DNA from: Rhizophagus irregularis
Taxonomy: Eukaryota > Glomeromycota > Glomeromycetes > Glomerales > Glomeraceae
Assembly: GCF_026210795.1 (NCBI RefSeq)
Contig: NC_089432.1
Location: 4,774,001-4,838,000 of the forward strand
Reading direction: 5' to 3'
Length of the DNA: 64,000 bases
Within the stretch, counting starts at the first letter, position 1. The number at the start of each line of letters is the position of its first letter. The notes beneath the pieces are model-generated. The model searched no databases. It was not told the DNA's origin and saw only the letters and a list, made by a program, of their open reading frames with translations. The position numbers and the translations under genes are program-made. This document shows, piece by piece, positions 22,556-33,958 of the stretch.

Positions 22556-22717
22556 TAATTAATTAATAAAAAAAAGGTCGTGATCGCGAAATTTATTGGA
22601 TGCAAAATTTTCAAAGGAAGGCATTGAATGCCTTCCTTATGCTAATTAATTAAAAAAGAGGTCGCGATTGTGAAATTTATTGGATAGAAATCATGAGAAA
22701 ATTTTCAAAGGAAGTAC
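22556..22717. repeat. Diverged direct duplication, about 75-90 bp
   Basis: aattaattaataaaaaaaag-gtcgtgatcgcgaaatttattggat...ttttcaaaggaag occurs twice. The palindrome ggaaggcattgaatgccttcc lies at the junction (about 22616-22636). Confidence 0.7.
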
Positions 22718-24021
22718 AAACTAGTCAAATAAACAAATAATTAATAATACTAATAATTCATCCTCATTTGCGTTATTTTAAGTGTCGTCTTCCATCACTC
22801 CTTTTCATTTTTATTGATCATTGTAATTTACTTATCTTTTTTATTTATTGTTATTGTTTGTATCACTTCATTGAGGTGATTTTTTCTTTAAAATCGTAAA
22901 TGTGTGACTTAAATTTTAATATTTGCAAATAAAATTTCATTAAATAAGATTATTTTGAATAAAGATGTTTGCAAAAAATTTGTTTAAGGAATATCTTTTG
23001 CGGTAAAAATTTTATGTTTAACCGATCAAAAATTAGCTAAGTTAAAAAAATCAGCCGTCAGCCGATTAATAAATTTACTCTATATTTTGTACATCATGTG
23101 ACATATTTGGAAAAAAACCCAGGCGACGTCTAGCAATCCCTCAAAAAATTTAGTTAAGGTATTTAAAAAATTGTATCATTAAAAATGTTTATGGTGAAAC
23201 AAATTATACTTATATATATTTATTATTAAAAAAAAATAATAATTAATTTGTTAAAACGTGTCCATACGATAACGAGATTTTTATAAAATTAATGTATGAC
23301 GTTAATTAATAATGTATTACAAATAAAATGACATCGATTTGAAGAATGTTAGTTACATTCTTAAAATGAAAAAAAAAGATTCCACACCCTGAATAATACT
23401 CACTTACACAAGAGTCAAAAACCAATCCCTATAAAAAAATCCAAAAAAAAGATGTTATTTATGTTTTTAAACTAAAAAAAATCTCTCCTATAAGTTATCT
23501 TTAGGTTTTATTCGGCGTTTTTAACTATTTAAGTTTCCCCTCTTCACGTGAAATTATCATTTAAAGTCTCTGATTTTGAAAATGCCCTTTCTTTGAAATC
23601 GTTGTTGGGTTGTCAAATACACAACACAGAAATAATCTGCGATCACATGACATATCCAATCAAATACGTGATTTTTATATATTGAAACGAAAAAAATCTT
23701 TTTCAAAAATTTATTAAGCCTTAAAAATTAAACACTCAATTTATAATAATTAGTAATATATATATGATTTAAATATAAAATTAAATATAATATTAAAAAC
23801 ATTGAGTCGTATTAAAACATGAAAGAAATTATAAAATAAATAAAATTCTTTGCAATATATTTTATTTAAACATAGTTTCACCATAGTTCATTCAGTAAAA
23901 AATAATATTAAATAACGCCAATAAAAAATGCACAAAGTTAAAACAATTTTCACTAATAAAAGAACAAACAACAAAAGAAATAAATTATGCAAGAGATTGT
24001 TATTAAAAACTGAAGAATAAT
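22718..24021. other. Intergenic, no gene seen
   Basis: AT-rich DNA without supported coding frames, repeats or RNA genes. Confidence 0.5.
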
Positions 24022-24459
24022 GTGAAAATATATAAATATAGGATGAAACTCCACTTTCAAAATAATAGTAATATGCAGCAAGTAATGGTGAAAAACGTTG
24101 TTATCATAAGGAAAAAACAATGTGAAATTTGTGTAGATTGGTTTAAGGCTGGAAAATCAAACAGTCATTTTAGGAGACCATGTAAAGGAAAAGGAAAAAT
24201 GGAAGTAAAGATTGAAAAATGTAGAAATTGTAACAGAGAAATATCAAAGTCAAATTTTAAAAGACACAGAAAAATATGTGAAAAATTTAATATCAAAGAA
24301 AAGGATACCCAAATATTACATTTGTATACACTGACAATAATGCATAAATACATGAAAATGATGGAAATAAAAAGGAGACAAACAAAAAGGTGGTTAAAGA
24401 ATATTGAACTTGAATCAATTCCACCAACACAAATGTATCAACATTTGCCAGAAGAATAG
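24022..24459 (+). CDS. Protein with two C2HC zinc-knuckle-like motifs, 145 aa
   Basis: A single open frame. Residues about 34-54 have the spacing C-x2-C-x11-H-x4-C (CEIC...SHFRRPC), and residues about 73-92 have C-x2-C-x11-H-x3-C (CRNC...FKRHRKIC). The repeated CxxC-H-C spacing indicates two zinc-binding modules of a C2HC or BED-like kind. The rest is very basic (many Lys and Arg), consistent with nucleic-acid binding. DNA to the right is stop-rich and leads to a tRNA-derived sequence and a possible LTR start, so this may be the surviving part of a transposable-element protein. No catalytic domain is present. The frame may be truncated at the 3' end. Confidence 0.5.
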   Translation: MKIYKYRMKLHFQNNSNMQQVMVKNVVIIRKKQCEICVDWFKAGKSNSHFRRPCKGKGKMEVKIEKCRNCNREISKSNFKRHRKICEKFNIKEKDTQILHLYTLTIMHKYMKMMEIKRRQTKRWLKNIELESIPPTQMYQHLPEE

Positions 24460-25451
24460 GAGAAATAATAGAAGAACAAAACCTATAAATGAAAACTTAT
24501 AAAAAGGATTAAATTCAGACCAAATCAAAAATTAATTATTTAAAATAATTAAATCCTACCTTAAAATAGTAAAAACCTTGATTCTTTTATTCTTTTTCTT
24601 GGGATGAAAAAGAATAACACTAATCAAATCTGATGGAATCAGACGATCTGAAATCATGTGAGATTAAAATCACATAACAAAAAGAAAGAGGTAAAATAAT
24701 TCTGGAAAATTGGGAAAATTAATGAAAATTTTTAAGAAAAGACCTAAAAGAAATCCAGTACAAAAATACCATGAAAATTTCCAAATGAAGTGACAATTGT
24801 GAGGAAATAAAGTGATAATTACAAAAATATCACATGACAACATCAAAAAAGTCATGAAAATTCGAAATAATCACAAACCAAATTTGAAAATCAAAATCCT
24901 AATGAAAAATAACTGCAAACAAGAGGAAGAAAATAATTAAAGAAATTATAAGAAGAAAATATTACAAGACAAGCAATGAAATGAAATAAATTAATTTCTG
25001 GAAAAAAAAATTAAAAGGAAGATAAAACCATTGAATTATATTTGAAGCAAAATTCTAAGCTGTTAAAAAGGCACAACAATCAATTAATAAATGATCAGCA
25101 AAAATGTTGAAATAACATGACCGATGGGAAAATCAACAAAGTGCAAAAGATAAACCAATGGAAATTCAGAATTGAAAATATTAATGGATTAAAAAAATAT
25201 TTTGACGATAATGTCAGAAAAATCATATACCTATAGTAGGGAGGGATAAGATTTCAAATTAAATAATTAATTAGAAATTACTAAATAAGGAAAGAAGAAG
25301 GTAGATCATCACCAAATAAGAAATTTTGGAAATACAAAGTAACACAAAGAGATGCAGTAGATTATGTGATGAACCACAGCCACAGGAGGAGAATATTTGA
25401 CCAACCGCAGTAGAAAATATTTGATAAGACACAGCAAAGTCAAGTGACAAT
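24460..25451. other. Stop-rich DNA downstream of the zinc-knuckle ORF
   Basis: A-rich plus strand with short broken frames. It could be the decayed remainder of the same element. No domain is readable. Confidence 0.4.
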
Positions 25452-25520
25452 GCATGCTTGATTTAGTGGTATAATTTGTACCTACTACTTCAAGACATGA
25501 GTTTGATTCTTATGGAAATA
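25452..25520 (+). pseudogene. tRNA-Gly-derived sequence, degenerate
   Basis: Starts GCAT; a box-A-like TGATTTAGTGGTATAATT follows, then CCTACTACTT in the anticodon region and a T-arm with stem ATGAG/CTTAT and a 7-base loop TTTGATT (25497-25513), which is a box-B-like sequence. Compared from memory with eukaryotic tRNA-Gly(GCC), most differences are C-to-T or G-to-A. The acceptor stem does not close, so it is not a working tRNA. It may be a tRNA pseudogene or SINE head. A hairpin (ggaaat...atttcc) follows at about 25515-25542. Confidence 0.45.
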
Positions 25521-25556
25521 ATTTGTGAGGTCACAAATTTCCATGCAGGGGAGAGT

Positions 25557-26306
25557 TGTAATGCTGTAACTTACCTAGTAAATTTAATAATTGTGAGGTG
25601 CAGTACTATAGTATATAAATTTTTAGTTTAAAAATTGTATTTTCAATTAGTCCACAAAGATGTTAAACTACGAATCATATGATGCATTGATAATTGGTCC
25701 GCAAAGACGTTAAACTACGAATCATATGAACAAAGGATAATTGGTCCACAATGATATTAAATTAGTAGATCATTAAATCAGATAATTCAGAATATCAGGT
25801 GATTAATTTGTAGATCATGACGTTAATGATGAAATAATTTGGTTTCACAATTAAGGGGTCAACTTATGATGATTATTGTGGGGTAAAGTATCGAATTTAT
25901 GGAAATTATTATTTTAAGAATTTGTGGGAAATATTATTTTAAGTCATTACACAGTACTCATAAATGAAATCATGAATTTAATGTAACAAAAACAAATATA
26001 AATTCAGAGGATAATATGACCACCCCAAGGGAATTAAAGAATAATGATTACAAATATTTTGATATAATTATTTATTATTTAATACTATTAAACCAAGCAT
26101 ATTATTGTATTTATTTATATTATTATGTTAATATCTAAGGTGGCAATGTGATTTATCACGGGTTTAGATGTTACAGTAGTGATGACGTGTACTCGCGTAG
26201 CAATTATAATTTAATATATATAGACCAACTCCTTCTCGCAATTTCTCTTTGCTTTGAGTGCATTTGTGTTTCTTACTCTCTTACTCTTCACTCTTCATGA
26301 CTATGA
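25557..26306 (+). mobile_element. Candidate long terminal repeat
   Basis: A purine tract (caggggagag) is followed by TGTAATGCTGTAAC, the arrangement of a polypurine tract next to the TG of a 3' LTR. Further in, a TATA-like aatatatatagacc (about 26212-26225) precedes a pyrimidine-rich start region, as in LTR promoters. Beyond the proposed end, ggtctatcagatctgg (about 26362) resembles a primer-binding site. The right boundary is a guess and no second LTR was identified. Confidence 0.35.
25645..25785 (+). repeat. Three tandem 47-bp units
   Basis: Units at 25645-25691, 25692-25738 and 25739-25785, each beginning aattggtccacaaagatgtt or a near variant. The third is the most diverged. Confidence 0.85.
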
Positions 26307-26608
26307 CTAGGCAAGTATAAAAAATTTTGTTAAACTTTTTTTTGTTTAAATTGCTTATAAGGTCTATCAGATCTGGAGGAGAGTTTGATTATGTTTCTTC
26401 CTTATAGCAATATGAATATAATATCTATGGGATAAGTATTCACTATTTTGTACATGAGTTCTCATTACTACGAGTTTTTAAGCATATGTATTTCAAGTTT
26501 TCTTACATGAGCAGTACTCACTACGAGTGCTAATCTTTGTAAGGCCTGAATTTTTATCATACTTGCTTAGATGATCATCTAATCACTTGATTTATTTTAT
26601 AGTTTATT

Positions 26609-27722
26609 ATGGAAAAACATATAATTGATTATCTCAGAATAAATGGATATTGAAGTTGGGGTGTCCTAAGTGTTTTACAATATTTGTCTGTTAATATTAA
26701 ATACATGAATGACAATATCAAAGAAATTTCTCAGATATTACAACAACAATTAGATAAAACCCCACCTACTACTAAGATAAGTCACCCTGTGGTCTAAGGT
26801 AAGGTTTACATATAAAGCTCTTTAAAAATCCTACTATAAAAGGAAATTTCATGTTACATTGTTATGATTTTTTTCCTTTTTAGTTAATTAACCAATAGAA
26901 TTTAAGCAAATCCTAAGGTAAGGTTTCATATGAAAGTGAAATTTCTACCAGTGATATATCTTAGTAGTAGGTGGGGTCCTAATTAGATGTAACATTACAG
27001 GATCCCAATATCTTCAAGTTAGCATAAGATAATAAAGCAAAAAAACTTTCAGAAAATTTAGCATTAGAAATAAATAAACCAGAAGTTCAAGATTTTCTAA
27101 GCATAATGGTGGCTAGTTATAAGCTCACTTTTAATGTTTACTACTAAAATTTATTAAACTAACTATACTAATAACTGCCAATAGGAACAAGAGGAAAAAG
27201 AAATACCAGCCCAAGACCAACCTTCTCAAGACAAACCAGAACTTTCACAAGAACTTTCACCACTACCATATACATTATATGAAAATGATACACAGTTTGT
27301 ATTATTTATTTCTGTTGTAAAGGATTTGCATTCAATTTTATATATTTATGTATTTTTATTTTATTTTACAGCTATACAATTATTATTTATACTCCTTGTA
27401 TAATTTCAAAGAATCAATTAACAATTGGAGTAGAATATAATAAATTACTAGTAATAGAAGGAAGTTCTTATGTAAATGATGAAAGTAATAAATATGGAAA
27501 AGTGATAAAAAATATGGCCCCTAGGACTCGATTTGAAGATTCTGCTTATTACTAAGTAAGTTGTAATAAAAATTGGAAGTATTTTATTAAATATTTAGTA
27601 TATACTAATTTGCTTGTTTTTTGAGCAGAGTCAATCCAATGGATAAAGTAACAGTTAACATCAAACAAGGGTTAACAAAACTGTTAGTTAAAAAGTCGCG
27701 AGTCATGTTGACAATAGCCTAA
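26609..27722 (+). pseudogene. Broken gene with alpha-crystallin (small heat-shock)-like domain, possibly retroelement gag-like
   Basis: Pieces in order: MEKHIIDYLRINGY, an in-frame TGA, then SWGVLSVLQYLSVN...ISQILQQQLD; a MITE; LDVTLQDPNIFKLA, an in-frame TAA, then KLSENLALEINKPEVQ; an intron-like gap; a Glu/Gln/Pro-rich linker (EIPAQDQPSQDKPELS) ending YTLYENDTQ; then YTIIIYTPCIISKNQLTIGV, YNKLLVIEGSSY and, after another intron, VNPMDKVTVNIKQGL-TKLLVKK. The last parts follow the order of Hsp20/alpha-crystallin strands, including the final I-x-x-G-L-T-x-L-x-V-K-K. Two stop codons and the MITE show it is not intact. Its place after the candidate LTR suggests a retroelement protein; a host small heat-shock gene is the alternative. 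Confidence 0.55.
26756..26980. mobile_element. MITE with perfect 21-bp inverted ends
   Basis: ACCCCACCTACTACTAAGAT(A) at 26759-26779 is the exact reverse complement of 26957-26977, and weaker complementarity continues inward (ggtaaggttt against aaaccttacc). The word aattagat stands just outside both ends, and the broken coding frame resumes with it, so it is the likely target duplication. Confidence 0.75.
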
Positions 27723-28784
27723 TTTAAATTTTTTAAATTTGCGGTATTTCATCCATTTCAATTTAATAATTTGACTAAGTAGATGAAAAGCTATTGGGTA
27801 GGACCATTAAAACTGTTTATTTTATATTACTGCTATTATTATATTTAAGTTTAATAAAAAAAAACAAATAACAAAATTGCTTTGTAATCGGAAATACTTG
27901 TTACACATTATATGAAAATATTATTTTCCTTGATAGATCAACCCCTTAATTAAATTAGTTGTTTGGTGATCATTATGCTGAGAAAATAAAAAAAAAGATC
28001 ATACACTGATTGAGGGAGGGAAGCCATCTTGGATTATTTGCAAGTTTCATTTTTGAGATGTTTAAGGGATATTTTAAATTATCACGTGATATAAAACCTG
28101 AGAGTTAACAGGTTTTCTGAAAATTCGAAATTGTCACATGAGAGAGTCACTCACGAAATTTGGTTTGGCAATATGCTTTACCATGGCCAGCCCATTTGGT
28201 TGCTGGAAGTGCACCATCTTGCAACCCAACTATTTTGCTGGTATATGTATGCCAATTTCATGTCTGAGGTTGGAGGTGCAATACGGCCAGGCCATTTGAT
28301 TGCCAAAAAGTACACTAGTGTCCTAGGAAAAATATTAGAATTTTATTGGATCACTAAGTTTGTTATACGAGAAAGTGTTCTTTTTTCGTTTCTAGTTATT
28401 CCTGTATTGTCTCCCCTAGGTGCCTTAGGTATCCTAGTAAAAAATAAAGTTCTAGAAAAAAAAATGAATATTTTTTATGGTACCTTTTTGGTATATGTGT
28501 CAGTATGCTATGTATATGCTATGGTATATGTATACTATTTTTTCACTATATCTGTAGATAAAAAATAAAAAATAAAAAGTAAAAAAGTCCGATTTTTTCT
28601 AGGCCACCTAGGCCACCTAGGCCAGACCATTCAAGAAACCATTCTAGTGTCCTAATAAAGTTAATTTGCTATTTCGCTTCTGCCTCTGGAAGTCAAAAAT
28701 TTCCTAAGGCAGATTTTTCTAGGGCAGATTTGTCTAAGGCATTTAGTTTCTTCCTATGATAATATGTTTTCGAATGATACTTAT
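27723..28784. other. Repeat-rich intergenic DNA
   Basis: Between 28300 and 28760 the palindromic word cctagg and its variants recur (ctaggccac three times at about 28599-28625; ctagtgtccta at 28317 and 28643), suggesting decayed short elements. A 145-codon frame (28131-28568) covers part of this but has a composition typical of chance translation and is not called. Confidence 0.4.
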
Positions 28785-29001
28785 CTACATGTAAATTACA
28801 CATACCATAGATTGAGGTAGTTTGTTTCCCACATTGTTTGCAAGAGTTTCGCTGTCACCTTTTCCAATGAATTTTGCATCCTTCTTCTCAGGTACTAGCT
28901 TGTCCGCATACATTCCCTTTGTTAGAGATATATTGGCAGATAATTTGGCTCTCATTGGGTACATAACAAAAAGATAAAATATTGCTGCCTCCACCGGCGA
29001 T
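28785..29001 (-). CDS. Possible single exon of an unrecognised gene
   Basis: A clean acceptor (tggtaatattgcag) precedes an open minus-strand stretch reading SPVEAAIFYLFVMYP, then SANISLTKGMYADKLV, FIGKGDSETLANNVGNKLPQ and SMVCVIYM, followed by a possible donor (atg|gtatgtg) or a stop. Composition is ordinary and less AT-rich than the flanks. No upstream exon was found and no family recognised. It may be part of a transposon protein. Confidence 0.35.
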
Positions 29002-29118
29002 CTGCAATATTACCAATAAAATTATTGAAAACTAAACTAAGCTAAAATCAACACTTAATAAAATCCCTTTTTAAAATCCCCTCATTCACCCATTCTATTT
29101 ATATTGTTCGTAATTTTG

Positions 29119-29212
29119 GTATAAATTATACCATGTATAAGTTAAACTTTGTATAAATTACACTGGGTGTAAATTAAACTAAGTATAAGTTATAAAAAGT
29201 ATAAGTTACACT
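29119..29212. repeat. About six units of a 16-bp repeat
   Basis: gtataaattacac and gtataagttaaac variants follow one another with a spacing of about 15-18 bases. Confidence 0.65.
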
Positions 29213-30154
29213 GTTACACCACTGATCATTGGAATCTTATGCCACTTTCTTGAATCTTCGATGTGGCACAAATCCGCGTAACATCAGTATAATATAAATG
29301 GACAAAATCAATTATTTATAATACACCTCTCCAGAGTTCTTTATTCTTTTAACTCTAATATTCTAATATTATTAAGTATAGTTACTAAACCATTTAAATT
29401 AAGATCTTTGAGTTTCTTTGGAATAAAAACTAGAAAAATGATCATTTATTGGAGTTTTTTCCGGAATTTTTTTTATAGGGAAAAGGTTTACATATTGATG
29501 AATTATCAATTATTATTACAAAATATAGTGAATATTTAGAAAATTTTGAGTGTGCATTTATGAAACAATTATTTTAAAATATGATTCACATAAATTTTAT
29601 TCAAATATTAAACAGAATCTTAGTTACCTTTCAATCATTATAGTGAATTATAATAGTTGTATTTAGTGTAAGTTCAACTATATTACAAAATCTTAGGTTG
29701 AATGTTTATATTACAAAATTTATATTGAATAATGTAGTTTTATTATATTACAAAATTTAGGACAAAGTCCTTAAAAGTAGCAATCAGAGAAAACAATGAA
29801 TATAATTTGATAAAATATAACTCTTTTATGATAGCCATATTTTCAAAGAATTCTAAATGGAAGAAAACTCCTGTTCTGTCTTGTCTTGTCTTAGACAATA
29901 TAATACTTCCGGAAAAAAAATTGATAATCAAATTGCTAATACCGAAAATAGGATCAACAAATTTTCATACCAAATCTGCTCTGGTACCAAATTTATATTT
30001 GGTTTTTTTCATTTAAACATTCTAATAATGTCAAAATGATGTCAAAAACTGAAGTAGCAGTAGCAATGGAGGGCTAATATTAGTGAATAATCTAATGAGC
30101 ATGTTCAATACAAAAATAGATTTTGGGAAATAAGACTATGGAAATTGAAACCTA
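29213..30154. other. AT-rich flank of the hAT remnant
   Basis: Short overlapping frames at 29743-30039 have no family match and are not called. It may contain eroded upstream parts of the transposase. Confidence 0.35.
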
Positions 30155-30646
30155 TTGAAAGATGATAATGATGCCAATAGCAAAGTCAAATTAAAGAATT
30201 ATGGAATTCCTTTGCAGCTCATGTTTAAAAAGCAAAAATTTTCTTATACTGATTATACTGATGAACTTGAGGCATATCTCAATGAACCATCAGCAAATTT
30301 TGACATGGATATTTTAGCATTTTGGAAGGTAAATAACAAACAAATAGCATTATTTATTATATTATTAGGAGTTTTATATTAATTATTGAATATTTTTTTA
30401 TAGGTTCATGAAAATAAATTCACAAACTTGTCTCAAATGGCCAGAGATTTTTTGGCAATTCCTGGTATATTTTAATTTCAATTGTTTAATAATAATAATT
30501 TACAATAATTATCACTAATTTTATTATTTTAAATAGGTACGACGTACGAGTGTTCCAGTTTTCCGATGATACTGATCTCATTACACAAAGAAGATTCTGG
30601 AAACGATCAGAAAAGCCATGTGTTTATAAGCATGGATAAACTTTAA
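30155..30646 (+). pseudogene. hAT transposase, C-terminal dimerisation region, decayed
   Basis: Three exons fit: 30155-30328, 30404-30464 and 30537-30646, with GT-AG introns and matching phases. Together they read ELEAYLNEPSANFDMDILAF, then WKVHENKFTNLSQMARDF and LAIPG. That is the hAT dimerisation signature (D-x-L-x-W/FWK...FxxLxxMARDxLAIP). After LAIPG a deletion and frame change occur: the conserved TSVP and DLITQRR parts are present in two other frames (around 30543-30600). DNA-binding and catalytic parts are missing upstream. It is the only transposase I can recognise in the window and belongs to the class that would mobilise the hAT-like MITEs at 19088 and 34665, but nothing ties it to them directly. 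Confidence 0.75.
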
Positions 30647-30783
30647 AAAAAAATGTAATTATTTAAAAAATATAATGTTTATATTATTGTTAAATAAAAT
30701 TAAATTATAACGAAAATATTAAAAAATTTGGTTGATCTAATTCCAAATATATCAGTATATATATTTGTTTCAGAAAAAATTAT

Positions 30784-31340
30784 TCACTGATAAAAAAAAA
30801 ATATTTTTTTTTTTTTGAGTAGAAAGTGTATAGGCGACATTTTATTGTGAAGAACGCGTAATATACTTTCTCTTTTTTTCCAGACTCCTTTAGAGTTTAG
30901 ACGCCACTTCGGACCCAGAGCATGATGTGTAACAGGTATGTAGGAATATTTTAAGGAGTCGTGTAGGGGGTATAGATCTATACTAACTTTTTTTTTCTTT
31001 TTTTTCTGGTCCCTCTTGGATGCCATTTCGCACTGGTAAGTAAAAAAAAATTATTATAAATAGGAATATAGACATTACTACTACTATTACTATTATTATT
31101 TATAGCCTTCGGTATAAACTTCTTTAGGCATTTTTTATTTTAAGGAGTCAGTATAGGCCTATACTGATTCTTTTTCTTTTTTGTTTTGTAAAGTTACATT
31201 CCGGTAACCTTTTGAACGCGAAATAGTAACAAGTAATTTTTTTTTTAAGTATTTCGTGGAGATGTCATATAGGCCCATGTTGACTCCTTTCTTTTTTTTT
31301 GTAGGTTCTGGACTTTCTTGGATGCCATTTCAGATCGGTA
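30784..31340 (-). repeat. Dispersed repeat blocks with shared words
   Basis: ttggatgccatttc followed by ggtaagt occurs at about 31015-31037 and 31318-31342. ttttaaggagtc followed by a palindromic tatag...ctata occurs at about 30950-30985 and 31139-31170, with a weaker copy at 31255-31290. On the minus strand the blocks read MASKRDQ and MASKKVQ followed by Lys runs. These look like old copies of one element rather than genes. Confidence 0.55.
31144..31170. repeat. 27-bp near-perfect palindrome
   Basis: Centred on tataggcctata, with outer arms ggagtcag and ctgattc(c) complementary except one position. Sits inside the dispersed repeat blocks. Confidence 0.8.
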
Positions 31341-31449
31341 AGTTAAATTTTTTTTAAATGGAAGGCATATAGTGAGACGTGAACGAGAATTTATACCGTA
31401 TGAGTTAAGCTTGCTTGTTCTTACAAAATAATTGTCCAGATTCATTTCT

Positions 31450-33950
31450 TCGTTGTATTTTTCCTGTTATTATGAAGATAAGCACCTCTGGCTCACATTA
31501 TACCCTTTTGGCTAGCATTATATTGCCTTTGGCTGGCGATACTATGTGATGAAATAAGATTCTTTAATAGCGGCATAAATTGGGCAACTAAATTATTTGG
31601 TAAAGATCTGTGTGCTGGTTAAAGTTTCTTGGTTGATTCCAGAAAAATAGGAATGGATTCACTTTATTTCCAACTTAGAGATATTTTATCCTGAGGTTTA
31701 AGATTATAATGAATTATCAAAGTAAATCTCCTCGTAATTAATAAGAGACTGCTAGTATTTTAAATGACGGGCAAATTCATAAGATTCTTGAAACTAATAG
31801 AAATGAATACATTAAATAAATAAAAAAATATAAGTTTTATATATACATATTGATAATGAACGAACGTATAATTCTTTGAGCTTTAATAATATTAATATTT
31901 TACTTCATTGAGATAAGTTAGTGCGCGCCATGTAATCATATGCCTTATCACGACTTGATTAAAATAAAAATTGAATTCATTATTTTTCAAAATTAACTTG
32001 AAAATAAATTGATAGGTTTTATTGAGTTACAACACCTATAAGGGGTATTACATACGAAAATCATAAATTAATCACATTTGTATACTAGAATAAATATCAA
32101 TGCATAAAATTATGTATAGGTTAATATTTTTTATAACAAAAAATTTCAAAGTATTTAGATTATAAATAATAAATTATTATATAAAATTTATTCATATAAA
32201 ATATAGTACTGTATAAGGAATTATAAATCGTAGTGTCATACAAGATTTCTGTAATATTGAAATATATAGAATTTTTCTTATTGAACTCTTACTTATTATT
32301 CGAAAATTTGTATATGAAAGTTTCCTGTAATTCATGTAAAGTGTAAAGTTTGTGATTAAACATGCAAATTAGAATGAACAGTGTTAACCCGGAAGTTTTT
32401 TTTACAAATGTTATAAAATATAAATCGGATGCCAAAATAAGAATATAAAATCAAAGTAGTTTAGTCCGCCAAAATATTTTGTTTATTATCAAGTTAGGAA
32501 AAGGCAACTACTGCACGTCATTTTTTTTTACAACCCTTTTTTTAATTTGCAAATATTTTATGAAAACTCTCAAGAATAATGTTCTAAATTTAGAGTAATT
32601 TGTCAAAATATTTATTTATTTGTTTATAAATAACTTTATATCAGGGATAAAATCCTTACGAATGTATTTTATCATTTAAGTACTACCCGCTACACAATTT
32701 TCTGTAAAAAATCCATGTAAGTGACGCAACCTGGGTCTAGAACACACTTTATAAAGGTACAAAACAATGATTGGCAATCACGTGTTATTTTACACCCTAT
32801 TATCACGTACGACATTTAAATCATTGTTAAGAAGTTATGATAATCAATAAGAGGGCTTACACATATTACGCAATTATTAAAGGCTTACGTTACACTTAAA
32901 ATCATATGATTTATAAATATTATAATTTTTTAAATCTAATAACAAGGGGTAAGCTTATATTAGATAAGCTATTAAACTGAATATTACGTAATATTTGTAA
33001 TATTTGTAAGTCCCTAATCGAATAATAATAATAAATCAATTCCTTCTCAAATAACAATAACAAAAAAAAAACAAGTCAATTAACCTATTTTTAAAATTGT
33101 TCAAACAACAATCAAAATTAATCAAACAATAATCACTGTCAAGCTAGTAACGATTGTTGCTTTTGTAATAACATTAATTCTACAAATTAATGTTTATCTA
33201 ATATTAAACACTGATACTATGAATTTATTTACATTGACTTAGCGTTATAATGAAGATTTTAAATTTTCTTGCTGCTGGAATAACTTATCCGATGGAAAAT
33301 TATTTTTTTCATTTTTATTGTACATTATCTCAAATTTACAATAAATATTGTATTAAGCTGTTTAACAAGAAATGTTATGATTTTCACTTTTACATAGCGT
33401 CAGAATATCAATTAACAAAAAAAAATTATTGAATATATTTGAACATATTATTATAATATACGAAATTCATTTTGTAAGGTTTAATTTAAATAATTTAAGT
33501 ATATTATGAATAAATTATTATCGTTATCACAGAGAGATGTATCGTGACAATGACTATAAGCAAAGAATATTAGTTTCAAATTATAAACAAACATGTACAA
33601 ATAAAGTTAAATTTAAAATCCTAAAAATGTTTTTCTAACCAAGAATATTAATTTGTGCAGCGGTCGATTTATTTGTGGCTGATGTAACGCATGAATATTA
33701 TTACTATAACAGATAATAGTTTTATACCAATCTTTAAATAATTTCTAAAAAAGGATATACCCGATATGACCTGAACAATTTTGAAACATAAAGGGAGAAT
33801 ATCAAAAACAAAATAATACAATGCATGGGGGAGGAAATAATAATGAAAATTAAATTACATAATAAGAAAACAATGTAAAGTATGTAAATTCTAATTTTCT
33901 ATGATGATAATAGATATTTTAAAAGCCTAAAATTTGTTTGTTTGATTTAT
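31450..33950. other. Intergenic, no gene seen
   Basis: AT-rich. The 60-codon frame at 33250-33432 has no start context, signal peptide or family match and is not called. Confidence 0.5.
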
Positions 33951-33958
33951 TATAAATA
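33951..33958 (+). promoter_or_regulatory. TATA-box candidate for the CaaX ORF
   Basis: TATAAATA, 140 bases before the ATG at 34098. The stretch between is A/C-rich (caaataaactcaatcaaa) and T-poor near the ATG, like a fungal 5' leader. Confidence 0.4.

Noticed and set aside
28131-28568. 145-codon plus-strand frame
   Set aside because: Lies across repeated cctagg-type words and has the composition of chance translation; no start context or domain.
33250-33432. Small secreted protein candidate
   Set aside because: The N-terminus lacks a proper hydrophobic signal core and there is no promoter or composition support.
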